Shown: piece after piece, positions 17,546 to 25,836 of the stretch
Layout: each line of letters starts with the position of its first letter
Numbering within the stretch: the stretch's first letter is position 1
Assembly (NCBI GenBank): GCA_040222235.1
Contig: JAVKDO010000149.1
Coordinates: forward strand, 28,791-92,790
Direction: 5' to 3'
DNA: 64,000 bases
Origin: UBA6059 sp040222235
Lineage (GTDB): Bacteria; Bacteroidota; Bacteroidia; Cytophagales; Cyclobacteriaceae
The notes under the pieces: model-generated
Seen by the model: only the letters and a program-made list of their open reading frames with translations
What the model was told of the DNA's origin: nothing
Databases searched by the model: none
Program-made: the position numbers and the translations under genes

Positions 17546-18520
17546 TTACTTAAACACCTGAGCGTAATGCGCCTCCGCAGCGATATGACCAAAAGACGCC
17601 CAAACAGGTCCTTCGATCAAACCTTCAAAGACTTCCTTCGCCTTAGCTGAGTCACCAGTGTACAAATGATAATTGCCGATACCGTAGGCCAGTGCATCAC
17701 CAGCCGAGCCACGATCTTGGTCGATCGTCATGTCCTCCACAGCAATAGTGCCGTTGTAAAGCAAACAGATCTTGTGATAGTCGAAATTTTCGATCACGTC
17801 CATATCGGCTGTAATACCAGCTACTGCCGCAGCTGCTTCCTCATCACGACCAAGATTGCGAAGGCTCATGTAGTACCAGTGCGTCGAAGACACAAGCTTG
17901 TCCACGTTATCCGCAGTTTCCGCTTCCATACCATAGACCTTGGCAGAGTTTTCATAGTCACCATTGAGGTAGTAGGCTAGCCCAAGGTGATAGCCCATGT
18001 TTGAGCGAAGGCTACCTATCGGAATACCCGCGGCATTGGGTGCGCCATCAGGCTCGACAATGTCCTCCTTACCCTCAATCAAGGAAGCACCAAGAGCCAA
18101 GTCAGCGATAGCTTTGTCCAAATCTCTGACTGAAATATAACGGTGACCTCTGTGGCGTAGTAACCAAGGGTCATTAGGATACTGCTCCAATCCCTCAGTG
18201 TAGATATCGATGGATCCCCTGTAGTCACCCGCATAAGCAGTGTACCTACCATACCAGATGAGATTCTCTAGCGATGGATCATTTTCGTACATCGCACGCA
18301 CTGAGTCTAGGTTTGATAAGGCTTTGGCTGAAGGCTCGAGCATGTAAAGCTCATCTCCCAAAAAGGAAATGGCCTGGTATTCTTTTGCTTCTTCCACAGG
18401 CGCGGGTGTATCGGCACTGCTCTCTTCTTGCTTTTCGGCAGGAGCGCTACAGTACATCAGCCCGAGGGCCAATACCGCGATTGATAATGTTGATAATGGA
18501 TTTTTCATAGTTGCGATCAT
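17546..18520 (-). CDS. TPR-repeat lipoprotein
   Basis: 324 residues with a lipoprotein signal (LSIAVLALGLMYC, lipobox LMYC) and an acidic, Pro-rich spacer. The rest is helical and TPR-like: DYRGSIDIYTEGLEQYPNDPWLLRHRGHRYI, YHLGLAYYLNGDYENSAKVYG, YGIGNYHLYTGDSAKAKEVFEGLI. Likely a periplasmic scaffold or binding protein. ATG 18520 is used; ATG 18508 gives a slightly shorter signal peptide and is equally possible. Stands alone. Confidence 0.82.
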   Translation of the reverse strand: MIATMKNPLSTLSIAVLALGLMYCSAPAEKQEESSADTPAPVEEAKEYQAISFLGDELYMLEPSAKALSNLDSVRAMYENDPSLENLIWYGRYTAYAGDYRGSIDIYTEGLEQYPNDPWLLRHRGHRYISVRDLDKAIADLALGASLIEGKEDIVEPDGAPNAAGIPIGSLRSNMGYHLGLAYYLNGDYENSAKVYGMEAETADNVDKLVSSTHWYYMSLRNLGRDEEAAAAVAGITADMDVIENFDYHKICLLYNGTIAVEDMTIDQDRGSAGDALAYGIGNYHLYTGDSAKAKEVFEGLIEGPVWASFGHIAAEAHYAQVFK

Positions 18521-18636
18521 TAGGTTACCTACTAATTACTGAGAAAAAGAGGTCTCTTCAAAGAGATATTTGATGGCTAGTGGACAAAATCCATCATGTC
18601 CTTACAATATTGCAGGCCACAAGTCGACATTACTGC

Positions 18637-19779
18637 ATGACCAAAGCTCTCCACCACTTCAAAAGGATTTTTCTCACACTGCTAGGCGTTATCGTGCTGT
18701 TCGTGGTGGCCTTGGCATTATTCTTTGCTTTTGCTCCGCAGATAGGAGAGCTCCCTACCGGGAATCATCTCCAGCGGATCAGCACCTCGGAGCAGTTTAG
18801 CGATGGGGAGTTTGTCAACAATGTACCTACAGGTCTTGGCAACCCCACCACCATCATGTGGAAAGCAGGTATGCAATACTTCACCAATACAGAATCGCGA
18901 GAGCCTCAGGAAGTCATCAAGACCGTTCCTTTTGAAGCCGCAAAGGTCAATGCTATCAGCGAAGAGGAGGTTGCTATTACCTGGTTTGGGCATTCTACCG
19001 CGTTGATCAGAATCGAAGGCTATAATGTCTTGGCAGATCCCGTATTTGGCCCGAGAGCTTCCATGTTCTCCTTCGCTGGACCTGAACATTTTGACTATGA
19101 TCCCAGAGCTACCATTGATGAGCTACCGCAAATAGATGCTGTGATCATTTCTCATGACCACTATGATCATCTGGATTACTTCGCCATTACAGAGTTGAAG
19201 GACAGAGTGAACCGATTCTATGTGCCACTAGGGGTGGGTGCTCGGCTGATGTCATGGGGCGTACCTGAGGAGAATATTACCGAACTCGATTGGTGGGAAG
19301 AAGCGGTGTTTTCTGATAGGCTGACGTTAGCAGCTACACCGTCACGCCATTTCTCCGGCAGGGGACTCACCGATAGGAATGGCACCCTCTGGGCCTCATG
19401 GTCGATTATCGGCCGTTCCAAGCGTGTATTCTTTAGTGGTGACTCGGGCTATTTCCCAGGTTTTAAGAAGATCGGTGACAAGTATGGCCCATTCGACTTT
19501 GTGATGATGGAGTGTGGGGCCTACAATGAGCTGTGGGCTGACATTCACATGATGCCAGAGCAGTCCGCACAGGCCTTCAAAGATGTCAGAGGTAAGGTCC
19601 TCATGCCGATCCACTGGGGTAAGTTTAATCTGGCCCTTCATCCATGGAAGGAGCCGGTCGAGCGACTTCATGCCGCGCTATCGGAGGAGCAGCCTATCAT
19701 CGCCCAGCCGCTCATCGGTCAGGTATTCTACATCGATCGAGACATCCCGACAGCTAAGTGGTGGGAGGAGTATGAGTAG
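18637..19779 (+). CDS. Membrane-anchored metallo-beta-lactamase-fold hydrolase, NAPE-PLD/UlaG-like
   Basis: 380 residues from ATG 18637 (an upstream GTG at 18580 is rejected because it would add 19 residues before the membrane helix). One N-terminal helix (IFLTLLGVIVLFVVALALFF) is followed by an MBL domain with H173-D-H175-Y-D177-H178 and ITWFGHSTALIRIEG, the signature of NAPE-PLD-like phosphodiesterases and related lactonases. Further metal ligands are probably in FFSGDSGY and MPIHWGKF. The substrate could be an N-acyl phospholipid; this is inferred from the subfamily only. Confidence 0.85.
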   Translation: MTKALHHFKRIFLTLLGVIVLFVVALALFFAFAPQIGELPTGNHLQRISTSEQFSDGEFVNNVPTGLGNPTTIMWKAGMQYFTNTESREPQEVIKTVPFEAAKVNAISEEEVAITWFGHSTALIRIEGYNVLADPVFGPRASMFSFAGPEHFDYDPRATIDELPQIDAVIISHDHYDHLDYFAITELKDRVNRFYVPLGVGARLMSWGVPEENITELDWWEEAVFSDRLTLAATPSRHFSGRGLTDRNGTLWASWSIIGRSKRVFFSGDSGYFPGFKKIGDKYGPFDFVMMECGAYNELWADIHMMPEQSAQAFKDVRGKVLMPIHWGKFNLALHPWKEPVERLHAALSEEQPIIAQPLIGQVFYIDRDIPTAKWWEEYE

Positions 19780-19843
19780 CTACATTGATGAATAGCGCGG
19801 TACGTTTTGCAAAAGTGCACCAACTGGAATTATTGATTACCAT

Positions 19844-19940
19844 GAGAGATTGTTTCGGTCGTACCTCCCTGTTGCACTCGTTCGCAATGAACGAATAGTA
19901 GACCAATGCTCGTCTTCGCGAGGCACGAAGCGATCTCTGC
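19844..19940. repeat. Long imperfect inverted repeat (GAGATTG..TTCG / CGAGGCACGAAGC)
   Basis: Left arm 19844-19867 and right arm 19916-19940 pair imperfectly (AGAGATTG.TTCG.CGTACCTC against GAGGCACGAAGCGATCTCT). Similar hairpins are widespread between genes in Bacteroidota. It lies between convergent genes, consistent with a repeat or bidirectional terminator. Confidence 0.6.
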
Positions 19941-20004
19941 GCAGACCTAAGGCGTAGGTTAATTCCTCTGTAGGTTTGTAATAATTCCCATAATCATATA
20001 AGGT

Positions 20005-20517
20005 CTAGATAAGCCTCCTCACCCCAAGCTCATGATGCTGCGCGTGATAGGTTGTGAAATGCATCATTTCCCTCATTGTCAGATTGCCCAGTAGTGGATG
20101 TGGGATGACGAGCTGATCCAGATCTTCTTCACTGTACCCATGGAGCAGTTGACATAAGGTGTCAACTTGAGACATCAAGTTATTAACGGACTCAGCTCTC
20201 TGGTCAACAGCAGCTTCTTCCGGAAGAAACTGCGGACGATCTTCATACCCCCGGGCCAGTGCCGCCTGATAGAAGGCCACTACACCATCATAGTCACGAC
20301 TCGCCTGCTTCGCCAGTCCAAAGCTCTCGACTATGGCTTTCTTTTGCATCACCTTGTTGAGTGGAGCTACACTTTTGATGAGGTGATCCAGTTGCTGACC
20401 AGCTGTCCATTTTCCGGTAGGTGCAGCCGTGAACTGCTCATCAGAAAGGGCATTGATGAAGTCTGCAAACTGTTGGTATTGGAATTTCAGTCTTTGAGAA
20501 AGCTGATTTTTATTCAT
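20005..20517 (-). CDS. DinB-superfamily protein
   Basis: 170 residues, four-helix bundle. The three metal-binding histidines of the DinB/YfiT fold are visible: one in GQQLDHLIKS near residue 45 and two in FTTYHAQHHELG near 158-162. Relatives include thiol transferases (bacillithiol, mycothiol) and DNA-damage-induced proteins; no specific activity can be assigned. It follows the dienelactone hydrolase gene in the same direction, with a palindrome in between, so separate transcription is likely. Confidence 0.85.
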   Translation of the reverse strand: MNKNQLSQRLKFQYQQFADFINALSDEQFTAAPTGKWTAGQQLDHLIKSVAPLNKVMQKKAIVESFGLAKQASRDYDGVVAFYQAALARGYEDRPQFLPEEAAVDQRAESVNNLMSQVDTLCQLLHGYSEEDLDQLVIPHPLLGNLTMREMMHFTTYHAQHHELGVRRLI

Positions 20518-20545
20518 TGCAAACGCCTTTTGAAGATGTCTATAG

Positions 20546-20565
20546 CCCCTGGTTTAAACCAGGGG
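20546..20565. repeat. 20-bp perfect palindrome CCCCTGGTTTAAACCAGGGG
   Basis: Lies between the DLH and DinB genes; outer bases (TATAG..TCTAG) extend the symmetry partly. Probably a REP-type repeat or the terminator of the leftward DLH gene. Confidence 0.65.
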
Positions 20566-20580
20566 TCTAGTAGAATGATA

Positions 20581-21468
20581 TCAAGCCAAATTCTCCTTGA
20601 AGAAACCGACCGTGCGCTCCCAAGAGAGGTCAGCCGACGGCTCATCAAATCGAGGCGTAGTATTATTATGGAAGCCGTGGTTCACATCGGGGTAGAAGTG
20701 AGCAATGTGCTTTTTGTTGTTGGCCTTGAGCGCCACTTCATAGTCAGGCCATCCTGCATTGACACGCTCATCGAGCCCCGCATACTGGAGCATTAGCGGT
20801 GCATTGATACTTGGAACTTCCTCGTCAGCTGGCTGACTGCCATAGTAAGGAACCGCAGCTCCAAGGTCCGGTATCTGTACCGCCATCATATTGGAGATCC
20901 ATCCACCAAAGCAAAAGCCAACTACGCCGATCTTGCCATTACAATCCTCGTGTGACTTGAGGTAGTCATAAGCTGCGATGAAGTCTTCAAGCATTTCATT
21001 GCGATCGCGCTTGCGCTGCATGGTGCGACCATCATCATCATTGCCTGGGTAGCCACCCAGAGGAGTCAGCGCATCTGGGGCAATACTGATAAAACCTTCG
21101 ACAGCCGCTCTTCTTCCAACATCTTCGATGTACGGATTGAGTCCTCGGTTTTCATGTACTACCACGATACCGGGCAGTTTGCCTTTGGCATCTTTTGGGG
21201 AAGAGAGTAGACCTTTGATGCTTCCACCACCCTTAGGAGAGTCATAGTTGACATAGCCTGTGTTAAGTCGTGAGTCATCCTGTGGCACCAGCATGGTGTC
21301 CTTGTAGTTAGGCATCATGAAACTCATCAAGGAGGGTACGGTCAACCCTCCAACCGCATAGATGGAAAGCTTCTCTATGAATTGGCGTCTTTCGAGCTTA
21401 TTGTGGGCATAGTCATCATAGAGATCGAATACCTCCTGGCTGACGTCTTCTTTTTTGATCTTTTTCAT
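20581..21468 (-). CDS. Dienelactone hydrolase-family protein with Tat-like leader
   Basis: 295 residues. An N-terminal twin-arginine-like leader (ERRQFIEKLSIYAVGGLTVPSLMSF) suggests export of the folded protein. The alpha/beta-hydrolase carries the DLH triad: C186 in VVGFCFGGW, D233 in GLDERVNAGW and H264 in NHGFHN. It probably hydrolyses an ester or lactone in the periplasm; the substrate is unknown. The leader precedes the catalytic domain by about 40 residues, as in other exported DLH proteins of Bacteroidota. Confidence 0.88.
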   Translation of the reverse strand: MKKIKKEDVSQEVFDLYDDYAHNKLERRQFIEKLSIYAVGGLTVPSLMSFMMPNYKDTMLVPQDDSRLNTGYVNYDSPKGGGSIKGLLSSPKDAKGKLPGIVVVHENRGLNPYIEDVGRRAAVEGFISIAPDALTPLGGYPGNDDDGRTMQRKRDRNEMLEDFIAAYDYLKSHEDCNGKIGVVGFCFGGWISNMMAVQIPDLGAAVPYYGSQPADEEVPSINAPLMLQYAGLDERVNAGWPDYEVALKANNKKHIAHFYPDVNHGFHNNTTPRFDEPSADLSWERTVGFFKENLA

Positions 21469-21682
21469 GACAATGAATTTAATGATTTTTTAGAAGGTAT
21501 GAAAAACTATGCATTAGACTCTTTTCCGATAGGCAATGCAGGAATTAGACCCAATAGTGACGTACTCTACTTTTGACCACCGATGACTATAAGGGATTAG
21601 ACTGGTCAAATAGCGTATTGGTCTAAAAAAAGACAGACTGGTTCTCTGCGTGCCTAGTTTAGTAGATGTAAAGGCTAGAGAT

Positions 21683-22813
21683 ATGAGACTAGGACAAATG
21701 ATATACCGCCATGGACGATGGAACGATATCAGACTGGTAACTGACACTGAATATGATTTAGTCCTCTGTTTTGGACAGAAGGATCTGTTAAGTACATCCG
21801 ATTGGTACAGCAGCTTGAGAGCGAAATATCCTAATGCCTCGGTAATTTCTGCATCCACAGCTGGAGAAATAGCAAATACCGAAACTACTGATGACTGTAT
21901 AGTATCGACGGCCATTGCACTGGAAAAGTCACATGTGGAAATTGCAAGAATCAACATCACCGACTTTAGTGATAGTTTGGAAGCGGGTCGAAGCATCTCT
22001 TCTCAATTCGATAGGCAAGACTTACGGTTCGTACTTGTGTTGTCTGATGGATCATTGGTCAATGGTGATGATCTGGTTACTGGGATCAATGAGAGTTTTG
22101 ACAATGCGATTCCGGTAGGGGGTGGTCTGGCTGGTGATGGCGCTGATTTTACAAGTACTCTTGTTGGATTGGATGACAACCTAGCGGAAGGAAATATTGT
22201 GGCGGTTGGATTTTACGGAAAGGACTTAGAAATTGGCTTTGGCACTGATGGAGGATGGAGTTCGTTTGGTCCGACACGAACCATTACAAAGTCAAGTAAG
22301 AATGTAGTCTTTGAGATAGATGAGCAACATGCACTTGACCTTTACAAAAAATACCTTGGCGACTTTGCCGATAGGCTTCCAGGAAGTGCTCTTCTCTTTC
22401 CACTGTTGATGATAGAGCAAGATAATGCCGCTGTAGTGCGCACTATCCTTAGCATAGATCATGAGAAAAACTCAATGACCTTCGCAGGTAATATGCCAGA
22501 GGGTAGCAAGGTACGTCTCATGAAAACGACAGTTGATAAATTGGTCGATGCGGCTTCTTCCGCAGCAGAGATGAGCATGTCCAGTGTATCACCTTCTGGA
22601 GATAGACTTGCACTTCTGATAAGCTGTGTGGGTCGTAAGCTGGTGTTTAACAACAGGGTAGATGAGGAATTGGACGCAGTACGGCATAGCATGGGGGCTG
22701 ACACCTTGATTGCTGGATTTTATTCTTATGGGGAGATCGCACCCTATTCTGACTTTATGAAATGCCAACTGCATAATCAGACCATGACGATCACTACGCT
22801 CTGTGAGGTTTAA
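21683..22813 (+). CDS. FIST-domain sensor protein
   Basis: About 377 residues covering FIST_N (residues ~30-210, including ISASTAGEIA and IPVGGGLAGDGADFTSTLVG) and FIST_C (to VAGF-type end IAGFYSYGEIAPYSD). FIST proteins are predicted to bind small ligands such as amino acids and pair with chemotaxis or kinase proteins. ATG 21683 is chosen; a GTG at 21650 and ATG 21698 (after AGGACA) are alternatives. The next gene, a hybrid kinase, begins 38 bp after the stop, so FIST probably feeds a ligand signal to it. Confidence 0.88.
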   Translation: MRLGQMIYRHGRWNDIRLVTDTEYDLVLCFGQKDLLSTSDWYSSLRAKYPNASVISASTAGEIANTETTDDCIVSTAIALEKSHVEIARINITDFSDSLEAGRSISSQFDRQDLRFVLVLSDGSLVNGDDLVTGINESFDNAIPVGGGLAGDGADFTSTLVGLDDNLAEGNIVAVGFYGKDLEIGFGTDGGWSSFGPTRTITKSSKNVVFEIDEQHALDLYKKYLGDFADRLPGSALLFPLLMIEQDNAAVVRTILSIDHEKNSMTFAGNMPEGSKVRLMKTTVDKLVDAASSAAEMSMSSVSPSGDRLALLISCVGRKLVFNNRVDEELDAVRHSMGADTLIAGFYSYGEIAPYSDFMKCQLHNQTMTITTLCEV

Positions 22814-22851
22814 CGATAATTCTGATCATCTTTGATTTTGCTTACCAGAAG

Positions 22852-25677
22852 ATGAAGTATCATAAGTTACTCAAACGACAGATTAGGAAATATCTTCAAG
22901 GCGAAGAACCCGAGTCCGATCCCCGATTGGCAAGTTTGCTAGGAGCAATAAGCCAGGCTTATGATAGCTACGACGAAGATCGTGAATTGTCCCAGCGCGC
23001 TTTTGATCTCTCGGACAAGGAGTACCAAGGCATTACAGAAAAACTTACCAAGGAAAAAGAGCAGCGTGAACAAAGTATCAGCACTTTGCTCAGGGCTATT
23101 TCCGAAATAGAGCAGCAATCGGGCAATTCATTTGAATATGATCGTACTGATCTGGTGACTGTCACCAAGTACCTCCAGCATCAGGTACAGATGCGTATCA
23201 AGACAGAGGATGAACTGAAGGAATCAGAGCAGAACTTTCGACAAATCAATGAGACTATTGAGGATGTCTTCTGGCTGTATGACCATCATGCCAGAGAATA
23301 TCTGTACATCAGTCCTTCGTGCGTAAAACTGTTTGGAGCTGAACAACATGATTTTCTTGATGGAAGCGTCGAGGTAAACTCATTGGTAGACCCACAGGAT
23401 GTCAATGTCTTTGAGAACGTCTGGAGCAATCTGGACGAAGATCAATCCTACAGCATTGAATATAGGGTCAATGTCCAAGGTGAGGTCAAGTGGATACATG
23501 AGAGATCTTTTGCCATCAGAGATGAAAAAGGAAATCTGATTAGACAATCTGGTGTATACGTCAACATTACAAAACGAAAGCTAAGCGAGGAAGCGACGAA
23601 GGTCTATGTCAAAGAAATCAACGAGTTAAAGACCTCCTTAGAAATAAGGGAAGAACAATACAGAGGGCTCGTTGAGAATGCGTCGGATATCATCTATGAG
23701 CTCGATGGTACGGGTAAGCCAACATATATCAATCAGATGTCTGAGTCTGTCATCGGGTACTCTAATGAAGAGCTGTACACCAGACATTTTTGGGAGATTA
23801 TCCCGAAGGAATATGCGAAGGCTTTTACTGCGAAATATCTGGACCTTATTAAACGGAAGGCAAAGTACTCGTATCTGGAAGTACCGATTCAGAAGAAATC
23901 CGGTGAGGTGATCTGGTTGGGACAAAATACCACGATGTTCTTCAAAGGTGACTGGCTCTATAAGGCTCATGTTATCGCCAGGGATATTACCGTTCAGAAG
24001 AAGAGTGAAGACGAGATTCAACAACTTTCAGAATTTCAACAGAAGATTCTGGACGGGACAGATTATGGCATTGTTACGACCTCTCATCCAGAGGGCATGA
24101 TTACGACATTTAACAGAGGCGCGGAGGACATGCTTGGTTATTCAGCTAAAGAGGTCATTGGTAAACAAACGCCGGCCCTCTTTCATGAACATGCCGAGGT
24201 TGAGTCACGAGCGCAGGAGCTCAGTAAGGAACTGGACATTCCTGTATCCGCGGGGGTAGATGTTTTTCACATCAAAGTACGTGAAGGCTTGTTGAGTGTA
24301 GACGTCAATGAATGGACTTACATCCACAAAACTGGAAAGCGGATAACAGTGGAGTTGTCAATCACGGCGCTGAAGGATAAAAACGATTCAATCACTGGCT
24401 ACCTCGGTATAGCCAAGGATATTACTCAAAGAAAGAAGGCAGAATTAGATATTATCAAAGCCAAAGAGCAAGCTGAAGTGGCCAGTCAGGCCAAGTCAGA
24501 GTTCCTTGCGAATATGAGCCATGAGATCCGAACACCTCTCAATGGCGTAATGGGTTTCACCGATCTCCTGATCAAGACTAAAATAGACGAGACTCAGGCC
24601 AAGTATTTGTCAATGGTAAGTCACTCAGCCAACGTACTGCTGGATATCATCAATGACGTGTTGGATTTTGCGAAAATAGAAGCTGGCAAACTGGAGTTGG
24701 ATATAACGGATACCAACATCCATGAACTATGTCATTCGGTCGTGCGGATGACCTCACCGCAGAGTGAGGAGAAGAAGCTTAAGCAGTATTGTATAGTAGA
24801 CGAAAAAGTACCGGGGTTGGTCCTGGCGGATGAATTGCGGCTTAGACAGGTACTCGTAAATCTAATCGCCAATGCAGTCAAGTTTACACATAGAGGCAAA
24901 GTGGAACTGTCAGTACAGTTTTTAGGCTATGACGAGGAGGGCAGGTGTGAGCTGAGGTTCTCCATTCGGGATACTGGTGTCGGAATCAACCCTGTTGATC
25001 AACAGAAAATATTTGATGCTTTCGCCCAGGTAGATACCTCAACCACCAAGAAGTTCGGCGGTACAGGCCTTGGGCTGACCATTAGCAATAACCTTCTGTC
25101 GCTGATGGACAGTCAAATCTATTTGGAGAGTGAGCCCGATGTGGGCAGCTTGTTTTATTTTGACGTGAGTTTCACACCGGTAGTGGAAAACCCTCCAGAA
25201 GCAGAGGGATTGCTTGGCTCATCAAATGATGCTGACGCGATTGAGCGTAAAGAGAGATCCAATTTGATGCTATTCGCAGAGCGGGAATTGAGCGTGCTGA
25301 TTGCGGAGGACAACCCTGTCAACATGCAGGTAATCAGGTATATCCTGGAAAAAATACTGCCGCAGGTTCAGTTGATAGAAGCTACCGATGGTCTGGATGC
25401 AGTGAGTAAGTTTCGACAGAAAGTGCCGTCCGTAGTATTTATGGATGTACAGATGCCTGAAATGAACGGCTATGAAGCGACTAAGGAGATTCGGAAATTA
25501 GAGTCATCGCTTCACTCTAACGGTAGTCCAGCTATTCACACTCCGATAGTGGCGCTGACCGCCGGGATCACCAAAGGCGAAAGAGAAAAATGTCTCAAGG
25601 CTGGAATGGATGATTACGTTAGCAAACCTATCGTCATTGAGACGATCAGGACTGTGCTATCGCAATGGCTAAATTAA
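22852..25677 (+). CDS. Multi-PAS soluble hybrid histidine kinase
   Basis: 941 residues, no membrane helix. A basic N-terminus and coiled-coil (to ~115) are followed by three PAS domains (about 120-245, 265-385, 395-535; the first two end in PAC-like DITxxKxSE), HisKA with H557 (FLANMSHEIRTPLNG), HATPase_c (IRDTGVGI, GGTGLGLT) and a receiver with D865 (VVFMDVQMPEMNG). Co-directional with the FIST gene 38 bp upstream. No cognate output regulator is adjacent, so phosphotransfer to a distant HPt/regulator is expected. Confidence 0.92.
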   Translation: MKYHKLLKRQIRKYLQGEEPESDPRLASLLGAISQAYDSYDEDRELSQRAFDLSDKEYQGITEKLTKEKEQREQSISTLLRAISEIEQQSGNSFEYDRTDLVTVTKYLQHQVQMRIKTEDELKESEQNFRQINETIEDVFWLYDHHAREYLYISPSCVKLFGAEQHDFLDGSVEVNSLVDPQDVNVFENVWSNLDEDQSYSIEYRVNVQGEVKWIHERSFAIRDEKGNLIRQSGVYVNITKRKLSEEATKVYVKEINELKTSLEIREEQYRGLVENASDIIYELDGTGKPTYINQMSESVIGYSNEELYTRHFWEIIPKEYAKAFTAKYLDLIKRKAKYSYLEVPIQKKSGEVIWLGQNTTMFFKGDWLYKAHVIARDITVQKKSEDEIQQLSEFQQKILDGTDYGIVTTSHPEGMITTFNRGAEDMLGYSAKEVIGKQTPALFHEHAEVESRAQELSKELDIPVSAGVDVFHIKVREGLLSVDVNEWTYIHKTGKRITVELSITALKDKNDSITGYLGIAKDITQRKKAELDIIKAKEQAEVASQAKSEFLANMSHEIRTPLNGVMGFTDLLIKTKIDETQAKYLSMVSHSANVLLDIINDVLDFAKIEAGKLELDITDTNIHELCHSVVRMTSPQSEEKKLKQYCIVDEKVPGLVLADELRLRQVLVNLIANAVKFTHRGKVELSVQFLGYDEEGRCELRFSIRDTGVGINPVDQQKIFDAFAQVDTSTTKKFGGTGLGLTISNNLLSLMDSQIYLESEPDVGSLFYFDVSFTPVVENPPEAEGLLGSSNDADAIERKERSNLMLFAERELSVLIAEDNPVNMQVIRYILEKILPQVQLIEATDGLDAVSKFRQKVPSVVFMDVQMPEMNGYEATKEIRKLESSLHSNGSPAIHTPIVALTAGITKGEREKCLKAGMDDYVSKPIVIETIRTVLSQWLN

Positions 25678-25777
25678 TCGAAGCTGGTCATGCATGCCAG
25701 AGCCACCATACGGCGCATTGCCCATCACGTATCCGGAATAATGTAGCGTATGAGCGCTCTCATATTAAGACAAAGTT

Positions 25778-25825
25778 GAGGAGTTTACACAAGGCTTGTC
25801 AGGGCTAACTGATGTAAACTCCCTC
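25778..25825. terminator. Bidirectional terminator hairpin
   Basis: GAGGAGTTTAC pairs with GTAAACTCCCTC (one bulged C) between the convergent kinase and BNR genes. A TTTTA follows on the plus strand; the minus-strand side is followed by CAACTTTGTC. Confidence 0.65.
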
Positions 25826-25836
25826 ATGTTTTATGC

